Assembly: GCA_037576215.1 (NCBI GenBank)
Contig: JBANDB010000005.1
Span: 1,240,001-1,304,000 of the forward strand
DNA length: 64,000 nucleotides
Direction: 5' to 3'
Source: Armillaria gallica
Lineage: Eukaryota > Basidiomycota > Agaricomycetes > Agaricales > Physalacriaceae
Under the pieces are notes generated by a model, which worked only from the letters and a program-made list of their open reading frames with translations, had not been told where the DNA came from and did not search any database. Below, piece by piece: positions 33,165-43,424 of the stretch (position 1 is its first letter; each line of letters opens with the position of its first letter). The position numbers were made by a program, and so were the translations under genes.

Positions 33165-34330
33165 ATGGGCACTCAGATTCACAGTCTGCTTCCCAGCATC
33201 AGGGCCACTCCAGTCTGTAGATCCAGGATAGCTCAGTTCCTCGGTGCAGTTCATGAGTGTTACTGTATTTGTGTCACTTTGTTTGCAGGCCAGCCCATTT
33301 ATACCACTTTCTGGCAACACGTTGACTCCATTGGAGCTGAAACATTACAACTTCTACATACTCTTGGTGCCTTGCCATTGGATCCAACCTGAAAGTCAAT
33401 TCAGGAACACCCTCTTCTGTCATGTTCTCCAGGCTTGCCCTGAGTGAGAGGATTTGCATGTCCAATAGTATTTCATGAGATGTAAGGGATGTCGAAATTA
33501 GCAGCAGGAGTGGCATTGATGGCCTTGTGTCACACCTGTAATTGCAGTGATCATTGCTATCTTCTTCCCACTTCACTGTTCCTTTCGAAACACCGGTGGT
33601 TCCTCTGGTCATATTCTACCACCTTTTCTGTGAGTCACAACTTCATACATTGTGGCACTCAGTGATACTTGTCATCTGTCTTGGTCATTCTTAGAGATCC
33701 AGTGCTTGGGCATGTTTTCAATTAGTTTTAGGCATGTCTGCTACATGATCTCAGGTAGTGATCTTCAATTTGTGTTTCAAATTCACTGGTTGTATGGGTG
33801 GCTATGAAAACTCAATGATTGAACATTTGAACAGTCACAGAAGGGGTCTCTCTCAATCTCATTATGCCCACTAGTGGTCCTATCAGGCTGTTTCTTCTTG
33901 TCCTCAAAATTGAACACATGTTTGAGTGAATGACAATAGAGATGGAATTTAAATTCAGGTATTGCCAGGTCTGCAAACCTATGTACAGAGGAACAGAGGT
34001 TGAGAAAAGGCCCAAGACCAAAAACAAAGCATGTTCATCACATATCACAGACACCAGCCTGCATGTAGAATTGACAAAGTAAGAAGTGCATAATGTGGAA
34101 CAAGAGCATGAGCGCTAGCCATTATGGGCTCATTATAGTATAGGCAAACACAAAGTGCTCTTTGAGCATGGTGTATCCACAATGGAGGGTACCACTGCCA
34201 TTGCGAAGGGATCACCATGCGACACCATTGACAATGAAGAATGTTTGCGATGGTGCTATATTTAAGAATCAAAAGGAACAGCCTAACACAAAGGTCCCAC
34301 TCCTACCTGACCTGTACCATGAGCCTCACA
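33165..34330 (+). pseudogene. orphan family M relic, copy 2
   Basis: Related to 24,376-26,000 and 39,840-41,110: CCCAGCATCAGGGCCACTCC with TCTGTAGATC near 33,200, and TGTGAGTCACAACTTCATAC with GGCACTCAGTGATA near 33,630. Readable hydrophobic piece TPVIAVIIAIFFPLHCSF (33,535-33,590). Broken by stops. Family and role unknown. Confidence 0.4.
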
Positions 34331-34438
34331 CCTCACATTGACAACCATTTTTCTCTCATCTCACCTCACATCAAATTCCAAAAGTTTGTGTCATGACCTC
34401 TTCCACTGATCACACCAAGGATCAACTACCATGCTCTT

Positions 34439-35094
34439 GTGGAGGGACAGGCCAATCATCCCATTCGGAATCTGGGTAACGACATGTATGTCCCCAATGA
34501 AGGGAATAGACATCGGAATTCAGTGGACAACATGTACATTCCAGACAACGAGAATCTGAGAGGCGCCAAGTCATGGGAAGAATTGCATACTGAACTGCCT
34601 GTGGAAACCGAGCCAACAGAAGATGTCAAACCAAGCCCAGGAGTACTGCAGCCACCAAAGAAGAGTGTCTATGATCTTCCACCCAGACAATCAGGCCGGC
34701 CAAATTCAGGAGGATATAGTATGAAAAAGAAGTTGGTGAACAAGTGTGGCTGGTCTAAAGAAGAATTTGAGAGCATCACAGTAAGATTCCCTGATCATTG
34801 AGTAGCACTATATCGTCCTCACTGATTTGCTTGGCAGGCCAAAGTCCATGCCCTCACCAAGACACATCTCGACATGGCCATTTGCTATAAAAGACAAGTG
34901 GATTACAAGGTGGCTTGTATCTACAAACAGGTGAGTTCTCAGTTGTGTAGATTTAAGGCAAAGATGAAACTGACTACGATTTGATTCGCCAGATGATCAA
35001 CAAGCATGAAATGCTGAAACCATTTTTTCAATGCTGGCCCATTTGGGACATGCTGAAACTGCATCTCAAGACCACATCCAAGGCCCACCACTGA
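34439..35094 (+). CDS. CWPxxDM family gene, copy 2 (three intact exons)
   Basis: Exons 34,439-34,780, 34,838-34,930 and 34,993-35,094, with introns of 57 and 62 bp, GT-AG, phase 0, giving 178 residues. Features: two similar segments NDMYVPNEG and DNMYIPDNE, an acidic/proline middle, SVYDLPPRQSGRPNSGGYS, GWSKEEFESIT, AKVHALTKTHLDMAICYKR and the C-terminal MLKPFFQCWPIWDMLKLHLK. The start may lie further 5': a second-frame piece from ATG 34,394 (MTSSTDHTKDQLPCSCGG) could be an earlier exon. This resembles uncharacterised basidiomycete proteins with an FxxCWPxxDM signature. It is the best-kept gene inside the 28-kb block. Confidence 0.55.
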
Positions 35095-35745
35095 CATTGA
35101 TAGAGGATATGATCACTTTTTCTAATGTAGATTATTAGAAGGTAGATTGGTAGAAAAAATATATAATACCGTTTGAACCGTATGGTGTGCCAGGAGGCAT
35201 TCAAGCTATCAAGACATATCACATTCATTGGAGAATATCAAAGCACTGAGCTTTGACTGGAGCAGAGAGACACCGAGTCTCCTGCTCAGAGAAGGGAACT
35301 GATGCAAGTTGCATTTGATGATTGCCAGTGGTGAATGCCATATTTGTCAGACTCACATGGGTATGTGGGCAAGTTCAAACTTGCAGAGAGAACTGCACCC
35401 ACTGGGAGTCGAACCCAGTGCCAAGTGAGACATGTAACGATGATGGTGACATCACAACCAGTCATTGTATCTTCTCCACTTTTTTCTACCTCCTCCCACC
35501 ATCTCCCAGCAGGACACTCGGTGTGTCCTGCATTCAGTCCCAGCTCAGTGCTGCAACTGTTCTCTCTCCTGCCTATAGGTCTGAGCTCGGTGCTGCACCT
35601 GTTTCTCACTCTCCTCACCGTGTTGTCCATCCAACATACATCAATGCCGAACACCCATTTACTGATATCTAGATACTGTCACAGGTCTGTCAAAATTTAT
35701 CTACTGCATCCTGACTCCATTATTCATCACATCCACAGGCTGTGA
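35095..35745 (-). repeat. full tRNA-like SINE compound, inverse of 28,640-29,285
   Basis: Coordinates sum to 64,374 with the left copy. The T-arm-like segment is inverse at 35,401-35,417. It begins at the 3' end of the CWP family gene, as do the copies near 17,000 and 29,290. Confidence 0.6.
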
Positions 35746-36149
35746 TGCTCGGATGCTGGGTGACACCCTCAGCGGTGAGCGTCTCTCAACACATTGATAA
35801 AGGGAACCATGAGGAATGGGATTTCTATGTGGTGTCTGTATATATACAACTATGGCATTCTGTCAGAACGCTATGTCTTGGTGTCCTACCACCCAGCCAC
35901 CATATGAGTCCATGCCCCATCTTGGGTGACAATCACTCACTTTGCCAGAGTTCTAAGGAATACTATGCTGTCCCACTCATCTGATTTTTTGTGTGATCCA
36001 ATGTCCTTGTTTACTGCTCTGGGATTCCCAAAAGAAATTGTCCCCTACATGTGACTCAGCCGGTGAAGTAGACAAAGGCTATGAACAAACCCATCTTTTT
36101 GCTCCATCCCATTTCCTATTGTTTAACACTCCACATGAATCAGGCTAAT
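35746..36149. other. spacer
   Basis: No supported gene. The start continues the SINE compound's neighbour sequence; 35,742-35,984 is a weak frame. Confidence 0.3.
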
Positions 36150-37910
36150 CAGTTGAAGGTTCGACGGTCCTCCCCTTGTCAGATGTTGAGATCTCTGATA
36201 TCCCCCTTCTAGAAACTGTCTGCAGTCATGGCAAGTACAACTCAAAGGCTGGTTGACATAGGGCCACTTTCTGGAAAATATCAAGGTTGTCGCTGCAGCA
36301 GTTGGAATAGTCCATTCCACATTGAGACACAAAATTTTACTTTTAGGCCTTGTAGTTCCTGAGCTTATGACATTGTGGAGGGTGTTCCATCCATGGGCAG
36401 AGGAGATATTCAGGAAATTAATATTGAATTCCAGTGCTGAAGAGAGTCATGTAGAGCATTTGATGCACCTTTCAGACTTGCAAAGCACTGCAAGCACAGT
36501 GGGGTTACCAGCTCTACATATGATGGAGATTCTTTCTTCCCAGCCATCTATCTGCTCTCAAATCACATTACACACATCATTTTATGCTACATGTGTCCAC
36601 ATCTGGCTTCTGGTGGTCCCTCATCATCCATTTCATCAAAGTTCTTTCATTATCATCTCGTCTTTGTCAGAAGCTGACCCCATATGCCTCCTTGAGTTGG
36701 CTAGAGATATCGTACTCAAAATACCCTTCTCTGTCATTGAATCTGCAATTGATGAATTTTCTCGCAGCTTACTCCCCATTGCCAAATGCGACTCCAGCTA
36801 TATTTGTGAACTTCACGCCATGCTGGGATCTCTTTTGTACATCATCACAGCAGCCCCTGAAGACTGCATCTTTTACTTCCCAATCTGCATGTGATGGTTT
36901 GCATCAGTATTGAAGCAGCTGGTAAAGGAGGTCTGCTCCCAGAACATAATAGAATGTATCTGGGAATGTTCATGCTGTATACAGCAGATACTTGCCTCCA
37001 TGGATTACGAGGTGATCGCTAAAATTCTCCACCAAGGTTTACTGGAATACATTGAAATGGTGGCCTCCATCATAGTGAAAGGCACATTTTCTCTCAATCA
37101 CAAGTTGCGGTCCAACCAGGCATTGATTTTGCTCTTTGCTTCCCTTGAAGGCTGTCTCATTTGGGCTCCCATCCTTTCACAGGCTCGTTGACATCTGCCA
37201 AGGGTGGGAGTTGTCAGGAGCATGCTTGATCTGGACAGTTCTCTAGATACTCCAGACCTCTTGTTGCATCTGAGAGATAGGGCAAGATGGTATGGCAACA
37301 TGTATGACAGCTGGCACGATAGCCTCATCTGTCAATATCCCAGTGTTGGTCTTTTTGTGGTATTCCTGCTTGCTTAAACTCATCCTTTGATGCAGTGTTC
37401 ATTCAATAAAACTGGAATCATCAGAGTTTGTATGGATTGTGGTGACAAATTTTACTGCTCCAAGGCATGTCAAAGTGGGGATTGGAAGGAACATCACGCG
37501 AAATGCAAAAAGGCCACCAGAACCAGTTCATTTTGTTACATTATCATGGCTTGTATCTTCAAGCTCAATTCCTGATAGACTGTTTGGGGGGGTTCTATGT
37601 AAAGAACGCTGCCCATAAGTCTTTTTTCATGCACATTGTGGCATGTGAAGTTGCAGATCTTTCAGCTGATTCAAATGGTACAATGCAAGACCTATGAACA
37701 TTAGCCCAGAAGGAGAACGTACCGGACTGCCACATAATCACTGTCCTTGATTATTGTTCTGGGTATAAGCAGCTTTACAGGCCTATGAAAGCTGGTGAAA
37801 GAAGCTGGAATCCTACCAACATGTTTATGGTCGAAGTGATGACTTTGAGACTGAAAACAAATTTACATTGGCAGAGATCTATGTGCTTGGATGGCTAAAC
37901 TTACTAGAAT
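36150..37910 (+). pseudogene. MYND-type zinc finger protein relic
   Basis: A long N-terminal part with helical pieces (36,322-36,894, LLGLVVPELMTLWRVFHPWA; 36,910-37,191). Then, at 37,387-37,515, a MYND finger: CSFNKTGIIRVCMDC, FYCSKACQSGDWKEHHAKC. Six of the usual Cys/His ligands are visible, and the first Cys pair is incomplete. The C-terminal part (37,570-37,895) has HKSFFMHIVACEVADLS and HIITVLDYCSGYKQLYRP. MYND fingers mediate protein contacts. Stops between the pieces and an unclear start argue for a relic. Confidence 0.55.
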
Positions 37911-38399
37911 ACTATATCAGTCTAGTAATTGCAACCCTCCTTGTTTTTGTATGACTACAGTACTACTATGTATCTATCTACTGTTCTTATCTATTGACAT
38001 TCATTTCAGCATACTTTGTTTCAAGACCTCTTAACTTTTGCACTTTGGTGCCTAGCCTTTGACGGGACACCAGAATACCAGATAGGAGGGAGGGCAAAAG
38101 GAGTGCTCAAAAATTGAAAACTTACCTACCTTTTGACAGGCCATTTTGACTGGTTCTGAGACCTTTCTGGCAGTTTTCTTCACACTTAATCAAATAAAAT
38201 GTGTGGGTCCAAATAATGAATAATAATTCCCCCAGAAGCACAAGCAAAGCACAAGCCAAAATGGAAAAACAGTTCCATCTCACAGCTCACCCAGGGACAC
38301 AGTTACTGGCCATCTATCTCTGTCTCTACCTGCTCAGACAACAAGTCTTTGGATCCTGTATAAAAATCGCTCTGGAGGCTGGGTGATCAGAGAGCACAG
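37911..38399. other. spacer left of LTR copy 1
   Basis: No gene recognised. A frame at 38,201-38,386 lacks motifs. Confidence 0.3.
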
Positions 38400-39747
38400 T
38401 GATGTGCTCAGTAACGGTGAGTGGCAAATGGACTAGAGGCTGGCAATGAACACCAACAACACTAAACCAATCACTAACTCTACACTTATCACCAATGTAT
38501 TGAATTTGGGTGTTTTGAGTATGATAGAAGCACTCTGCAGACTTCAATAATCAAGGAAAGTTGTTTAAAGATGTTTTATTTCGTTACTAGTGAGCTATAC
38601 AAGCGTACTACTCGCACTAGCAGGGTTGGTAAGACACAATTGGATGAATAGTGACTCGGCTTGAGCTACTGTGCTCGCTCTGACTGGGACTGCTTCGAAC
38701 TAGTGGCTCTCTTGGCCCTATAATGTCTTACAAGTGAATAAACACTTGACTAGTGGCGCTCTTGGCCTAAGAATAATACTTTAAACTTTGAGAACTCACT
38801 TAAACTAACTTTGAAACACTCTTGGCCTTTGCAGGACACAAAAGATTGCTCTAAGACACTTCTATTCACTCAATGCTATGGGTAACTTAGTGACTAGTAG
38901 CTGCTTCATTGAGGTTAAGCACAAAAGTGTTTAATTGGGGCACTAGATACTGACTAGTAGGTCACAATTGCATGGATGGCTTGCCTGAGCCACGTGTGCA
39001 CCTATTCTACTACTTATATACTGACAAACAAGGTACGATCGAGATATAAATAACTGACTAGAGGGGTATTATTGATAAGGATTTCTTGGCTAGTCACAAA
39101 TAATGGTGAATAATCACGCAATAGTCGGTCTAGAAACAGTCACTTGCTGACTAGTGAGCCTAGGAGCTCTGCTAGCAGTGGTATTCCATACCCTTGGCGC
39201 AGCAGCGCTCCACTAGTGTCAAAGATAAATGACTAGGCCAGTGAATGTGCCTGTAGCAGCTGTCGATCATGATCGAAGGTGCAGCCCAGCTATACTAGTC
39301 CCAATTGTAATAGATCTGTATCGTGCTAGTTGGATCTCCTGCAAGGTTAATGCATTGCTAATTCATTTCTAAGTCCTGCTTTGAGATTGCCACGTGACTA
39401 GTTAATCGGACTTAGGCGTTTGTGCCCAGATTGGTCTGCTAGTGACTGAACTTCACAAGATTTGTGTCCTCTGCCTCTTGTTGGGTGTGCTAGTCACGTT
39501 ACTCATCCACTAGTGGCCATATTTATTTAGCCCTGCTAGCATTCAAGTCACTAGTATGGCCGACTGGTAGATTAAACCCACTAGTGGTATCACATCTAAG
39601 TCCTGGCTCTACTAATCGCATACTAGTCTAACTATCAGCTTGAAGCCTCAGCTATAGTCCTCTAAGTATCACTAATGTAAGGTAGATATGCAATAGTATT
39701 ATTATAAAATCACAAAATCTAGGTGTGAACGTGTAGACAGCATATCA
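38400..39747 (-). mobile_element. solo LTR of CTAG-rich family, copy 1
   Basis: On the minus strand it starts TGATATGCTGTC and ends AGCACATCA, the TG...CA ends of an LTR with a short inverted repeat. It is 1,348 bp long and matches 43,909-45,273 and 60,635-61,983 throughout. Flanks are CACAG and ATGGA, so no target duplication; it may come from recombination between elements. Non-coding. Confidence 0.75.
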
Positions 39748-39839
39748 ATGGAGTGAATGAGCAATGACTGCGTAGTGACAGCCGAAATTGACACTGGCAT
39801 AAGACAATCTGAAAGGAAAACATATACAATTCATAAAAT

Positions 39840-41110
39840 ACCTTTTTACACAAGTAGCAAACCATTGCAAATATATAAGTGCAATTCAAATGGTGTACAT
39901 AATGTACAACTGGGAAAAGGCTGATACCCAGGAGAACTAGCAGGTGCAACAAGAATGTTCACCCATCTGGGACCTGGTTGTTGAGCTATGTAGCAAATAG
40001 GCCTAGAGCTATGAACATACCTAATGGCTGGGATTACCTGGACTGCCAGGTATCTCAGGATAGCCAAGTGGCTCACAGATTCTGTCTGCACATCTATAAA
40101 TGGTAGGGTTGTTCTTACAGACTGTGAAGCGACCAGTCTCTGGATTGGGGACTGTGTAATCACAGCAGAAGATGGAGATGTTGTATTGACCACACAGATA
40201 TGTGGTTTTAGTGATCAAACACAGTATGCAAAGAATGGGACAAAGAAAAGGAGAAGACAACTGACTAGTATGGGCTTCGGGTTGTGTTGGGTCTATAGTC
40301 ATTCCAATGTTCAAATAGGCAGAGAGTGCAAGGTTCGGATGCAGAATGAGGATGACCAAATCTGATGGTGGAGAGGGCAGGAATTACTGAGAGCCACAAC
40401 ATATGGGATTGTGACTCACAGAAAACACAGTAGAACATGAGAGGAGGAACCACTGGGGCTTCAAAAGGAACGGCGATGGCAGGAAGAAGATAGCAATGAT
40501 CACTGCCATTATGGGCATGACACGTCTATACTAACAGCCACTCCTGCTGCTATTTTCAATGGGAAATTGCCAAGATCCAAGGATATCCAAAAGATGCCCT
40601 AAGAAACGGTCCGGCTTGAAGTGAGTCAATGGGTCAGCAGAAGATGGTATGTGGAGACGGCAAATTGATAAATTGAGGAACTGGTGATCTCGAATCTATG
40701 GACCGTAGCGGACCTGATGCTGAGGACTCTGGGGTTGGAAGAATGGTGAATGGTGTATAATCTGAGTCTCTATTCACCTCCTGCTGTTCCATACACCTGC
40801 ACTAGCTGAGCTGAGGTCAAAGGCTGTGGGAACAGGATGGCAGTGAACATGTATCGGTCCCATCACAGTGTGAACAATGGATAGAAAGATAGCCTGGAAG
40901 CTGAGGTTCAGAATACATGACAGTGTAAGCTGTTCAACTTGAATTAGACATCTGGCAAAAAGAATCATATTGTACACATTTGGCAACCCTGATATTGCCA
41001 TAGATTGCATAGTATATGTATGTATCACAGATATATTCAATCCGATTCCTGATGGTCCCCATTGTGTGGGGATACACATCCGAGCATTACAGCCTGTGGA
41101 CTCGATGAGC
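39840..41110 (-). pseudogene. orphan family M, copy 3, with Cys-rich tail
   Basis: Minus strand. Piece 1 (41,079-40,774): ILNLSFQAIFLSIVHTVMG. Piece 2 (40,450-40,360): VVPPLMFYCVFCES and IPALSTIRFG. Piece 3 (40,359-40,021): YLCGQYNISIFCCDYTVPN, FTVCKNNPTIYRCADRICEP and PEIPGSPGNP, which is Cys-rich. Piece 4 (about 40,020-39,846): PFPSCTLCTPFELHLYICNG. Possibly a secreted or membrane protein; family unknown. Copies at 24,376 and 33,165. Confidence 0.4.
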
Positions 41111-41174
41111 TATACAGTCATAATATGACAGATAAATTTTGATGGACCTGTGACAATAACTTGATATCAGCATT

Positions 41175-42742
41175 GGGTGTTTGGCATTGAAGCACATTGG
41201 ACAGACAACATGGTGAGAAGAGCGAGAAACAGGTGCAACACTGAGCTGAGACCTATAGGCAGAAGAGAGAACAGTCGCAGCACTGAGCTGGGACTGAATG
41301 CAGGACACACTGAGTGTCCTGCTGGGAGATGGTGGGAGGAGGTAGAAAAAAGTAGAGAAGATACAATGACTGGTCATGATGTCATCATCATCATTATATG
41401 TCTCGCTCAAGCCAGTGGAAAACCTCAAACCAAGCCCAGGAGTATCACAGACATGGAACAAAATATCTGTGGGAAGGTGGGTGTGCAAGGAGGGTCATCA
41501 ACGGGCATGAGCTGCTGCTAGCCTGAACAGTGCTTGGTCAAGGGATGAGTGGCATGTAGGATACTGTGTCTGTAAGGGAGGTCATTGTGGAGGAGATACT
41601 GACCAGAGTCAACACTCTCAATTAGTAGATATGTCAGCATTTAATGGCATTTGGCTAGAAGAACAATATTAGCAAAGGTGAAGATGATTGAATGAGAAGA
41701 GAGATGGCTTAAGATTAAAATGACTCAATGATGTCATTCCAGGTGCACATGGCAGCAGGCAAATTCCTGGCTGAGATCGCAATGTGCGAGCCGCAGGTGT
41801 AGAGGAATATGAATCTATTTGTAGATGTCAGCTTGTAAGGAAAACTGGACGGCATAGCATATGCACCTTGAACATTCTCCAAAACCCATAAGCCAACCCC
41901 ATATCCATCCAGACCAAAACTAGGGTGGGACTACAAAGAAAAAAGTAAGCAATTACCTCTGTACAATAGTATAATCTGTAGTTAATATTCATTAGCGGAA
42001 TTCCAAGGCAAGAAAAGTGAGTGACACTGGCAACTTGTTATCAATAGCATGCTATCTTGGTGGTATGAGGGTGTTCTGCATCGATGGATAAATGAGAGCA
42101 AGGATGACAGTGAGGAGAGCAAGGAACAGCCACAGCACCAAGCTGGGACTAAACACCAGGACACACTGAGTGTCCTGCTGGGAGATGATCATGGAGGGAG
42201 GTAAGCATGTTGGTGATGTCATCATGGTGTACCCAGCCATTAATCAGCACACACTGAGACCCTCATTGGCTGAGGGTATCGCTGTGTCCCTCTCAAGACT
42301 CGCAGAGTCCCTCAGCATGCAATGTCTTTTACCATTTGTAAACCTAAATGAAAATGACTTCTTTTACATTACCTTTTTCTTACCTGCAAATTTCTGGTTT
42401 TTATGTAAGGACAATATGACGAAAAAGGTTTTTTTTTTCAACAAATTTTGTAGTCCTTTTTTTTTTGGATTCAAAATTGGTTGTGAAAAGCTATTCTTTT
42501 GCAAGCTGTAAATGCACTTCTATTTGTAGGTACAACACAGTTGAGAAAAGATTTCTTTTATTGTCCCTCTTCCTATCCAGAAAATGTCCTAAAAAGTGGT
42601 TCATCTATTTGTCCTAAAACATGACCAAAAAGAGCTACTTTTCCTTTTAATTTTACTTTTACTCATATGAAAATGTCTGGAAAAGTCACAACATTTTCAG
42701 ATCTCCTTTTCCCATGCTAAAAATCTACCGGCCCCAGCAGTG
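41175..42742 (-). repeat. right terminal unit of the 28-kb block
   Basis: Inverse of 15,407-16,995, ending GCCCCAGCAGTG at 42,742. It holds the same SINE (41,190-41,345), gene-derived piece (41,415-41,460), orphan exon (41,715-41,930), SINE-like piece and AT-rich MITE-like end. It abuts the foldback element at 42,743 directly. Confidence 0.8.
41715..41930 (-). CDS. orphan exon, inverse copy
   Basis: Same 71-codon exon as 16,235-16,450, with acceptor side at 41,931. Unrecognised product. Confidence 0.35.
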   Translation of the reverse strand, partial: SHPSFGLDGYGVGLWVLENVQGAYAMPSSFPYKLTSTNRFIFLYTCGSHIAISARNLPAAMCTWNDIIESF

Positions 42743-43424
42743 TTTATGCCTAAAAGATGGCAGGTAAACACTGGCATGTATTTATATAGATTTTTTTGAG
42801 TGTAAAAACTGTACCATAAAACCCCCACAAAATACCATCTGCTTCCTTTCTAATCTTTGCCTTGGTATTTTGATGCATATTTTTGCTATGAACTATCGAA
42901 ATAAGTGCATGATGTCATTTGTGCCATGTTTTATTAACTGTAAATAATATTAGGTGTTTATACCCTGTATTTTCAATCATGTTATTGTTCCAAAAACACC
43001 TGAGCAAACATGCTGTGTGTTATGGCAGGTGTTTCTTGTGGTGTTTATGGCAGGAAACACTTGGTCTTTCCTTTGTTTTATGGGTGTTTTCTTGCATAAA
43101 CACCTCAAAGAAATACAAATCATCATACATGACGTGATTGCTCAGGTGGTTTGAGAACAAAGAACACAATTGGAAACACAGGATATAAACACCTAATATT
43201 ATTTACAGGTAATAAAACACAGCATGAATGACATCATGCACTTATTTTGATAGTTCATAGCAAAAATATGTGCTGAAATACCAAGGCAAAGATTAGAAAA
43301 GAAGCAGATGGCATTTTGTGGGGTTTTTATGGTACAGTTTTTACACTTAAAAAAATCTATATAAATACATACTGGTGTTTACCTGCCATCTTTCAGGCAT
43401 AAACACCAACATGCCCCAGCAGTG
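42743..43424. mobile_element. foldback CACTG element, left tip missing
   Basis: The left ~270 bp (TTTATGCC..., TGGCAGGTAAACAC, TAAAAACTGTACCATAAAA) is repeated inverted at the right (…GTTTACCTGCCA, GGCATAAACACC) up to GCCCCAGCAGTG. The expected left tip CACTGCTGGGGCATGTTG is absent; its place is taken by the end of the right terminal unit. The right side is followed by the ATA target copy. Non-coding. Confidence 0.75.

Larger units (their letters stand above)
15407..43424. mobile_element. 28-kb CACTG-ended insertion block in the K4 upstream region
   Basis: The block starts CACTGCTGGGGC and ends GCCCCAGCAGTG, a 12-bp terminal inverted repeat, and is flanked by ATA on both sides. Left flank CCAATATAAAACGCCACATA and right flank ATACCTTCATGG join, through one ATA, into the sequence found upstream of K3. 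A 3-bp duplication and CACTG ends fit CACTA/EnSpm-type transposons (established for that superfamily). Smaller elements with the same ends lie inside (19,351-19,727). No transposase was found. It may be one giant element, or a small CACTG element (42,743-43,424) whose left end was replaced by later nested insertions. Confidence 0.6.

Noticed and set aside
38400..39747. LTR copy 1 as a DNA transposon with inverted ends
   Set aside because: TG...CA ends, shared length with copy 3, and the primer-binding site next to copy 3 make an LTR the better reading.
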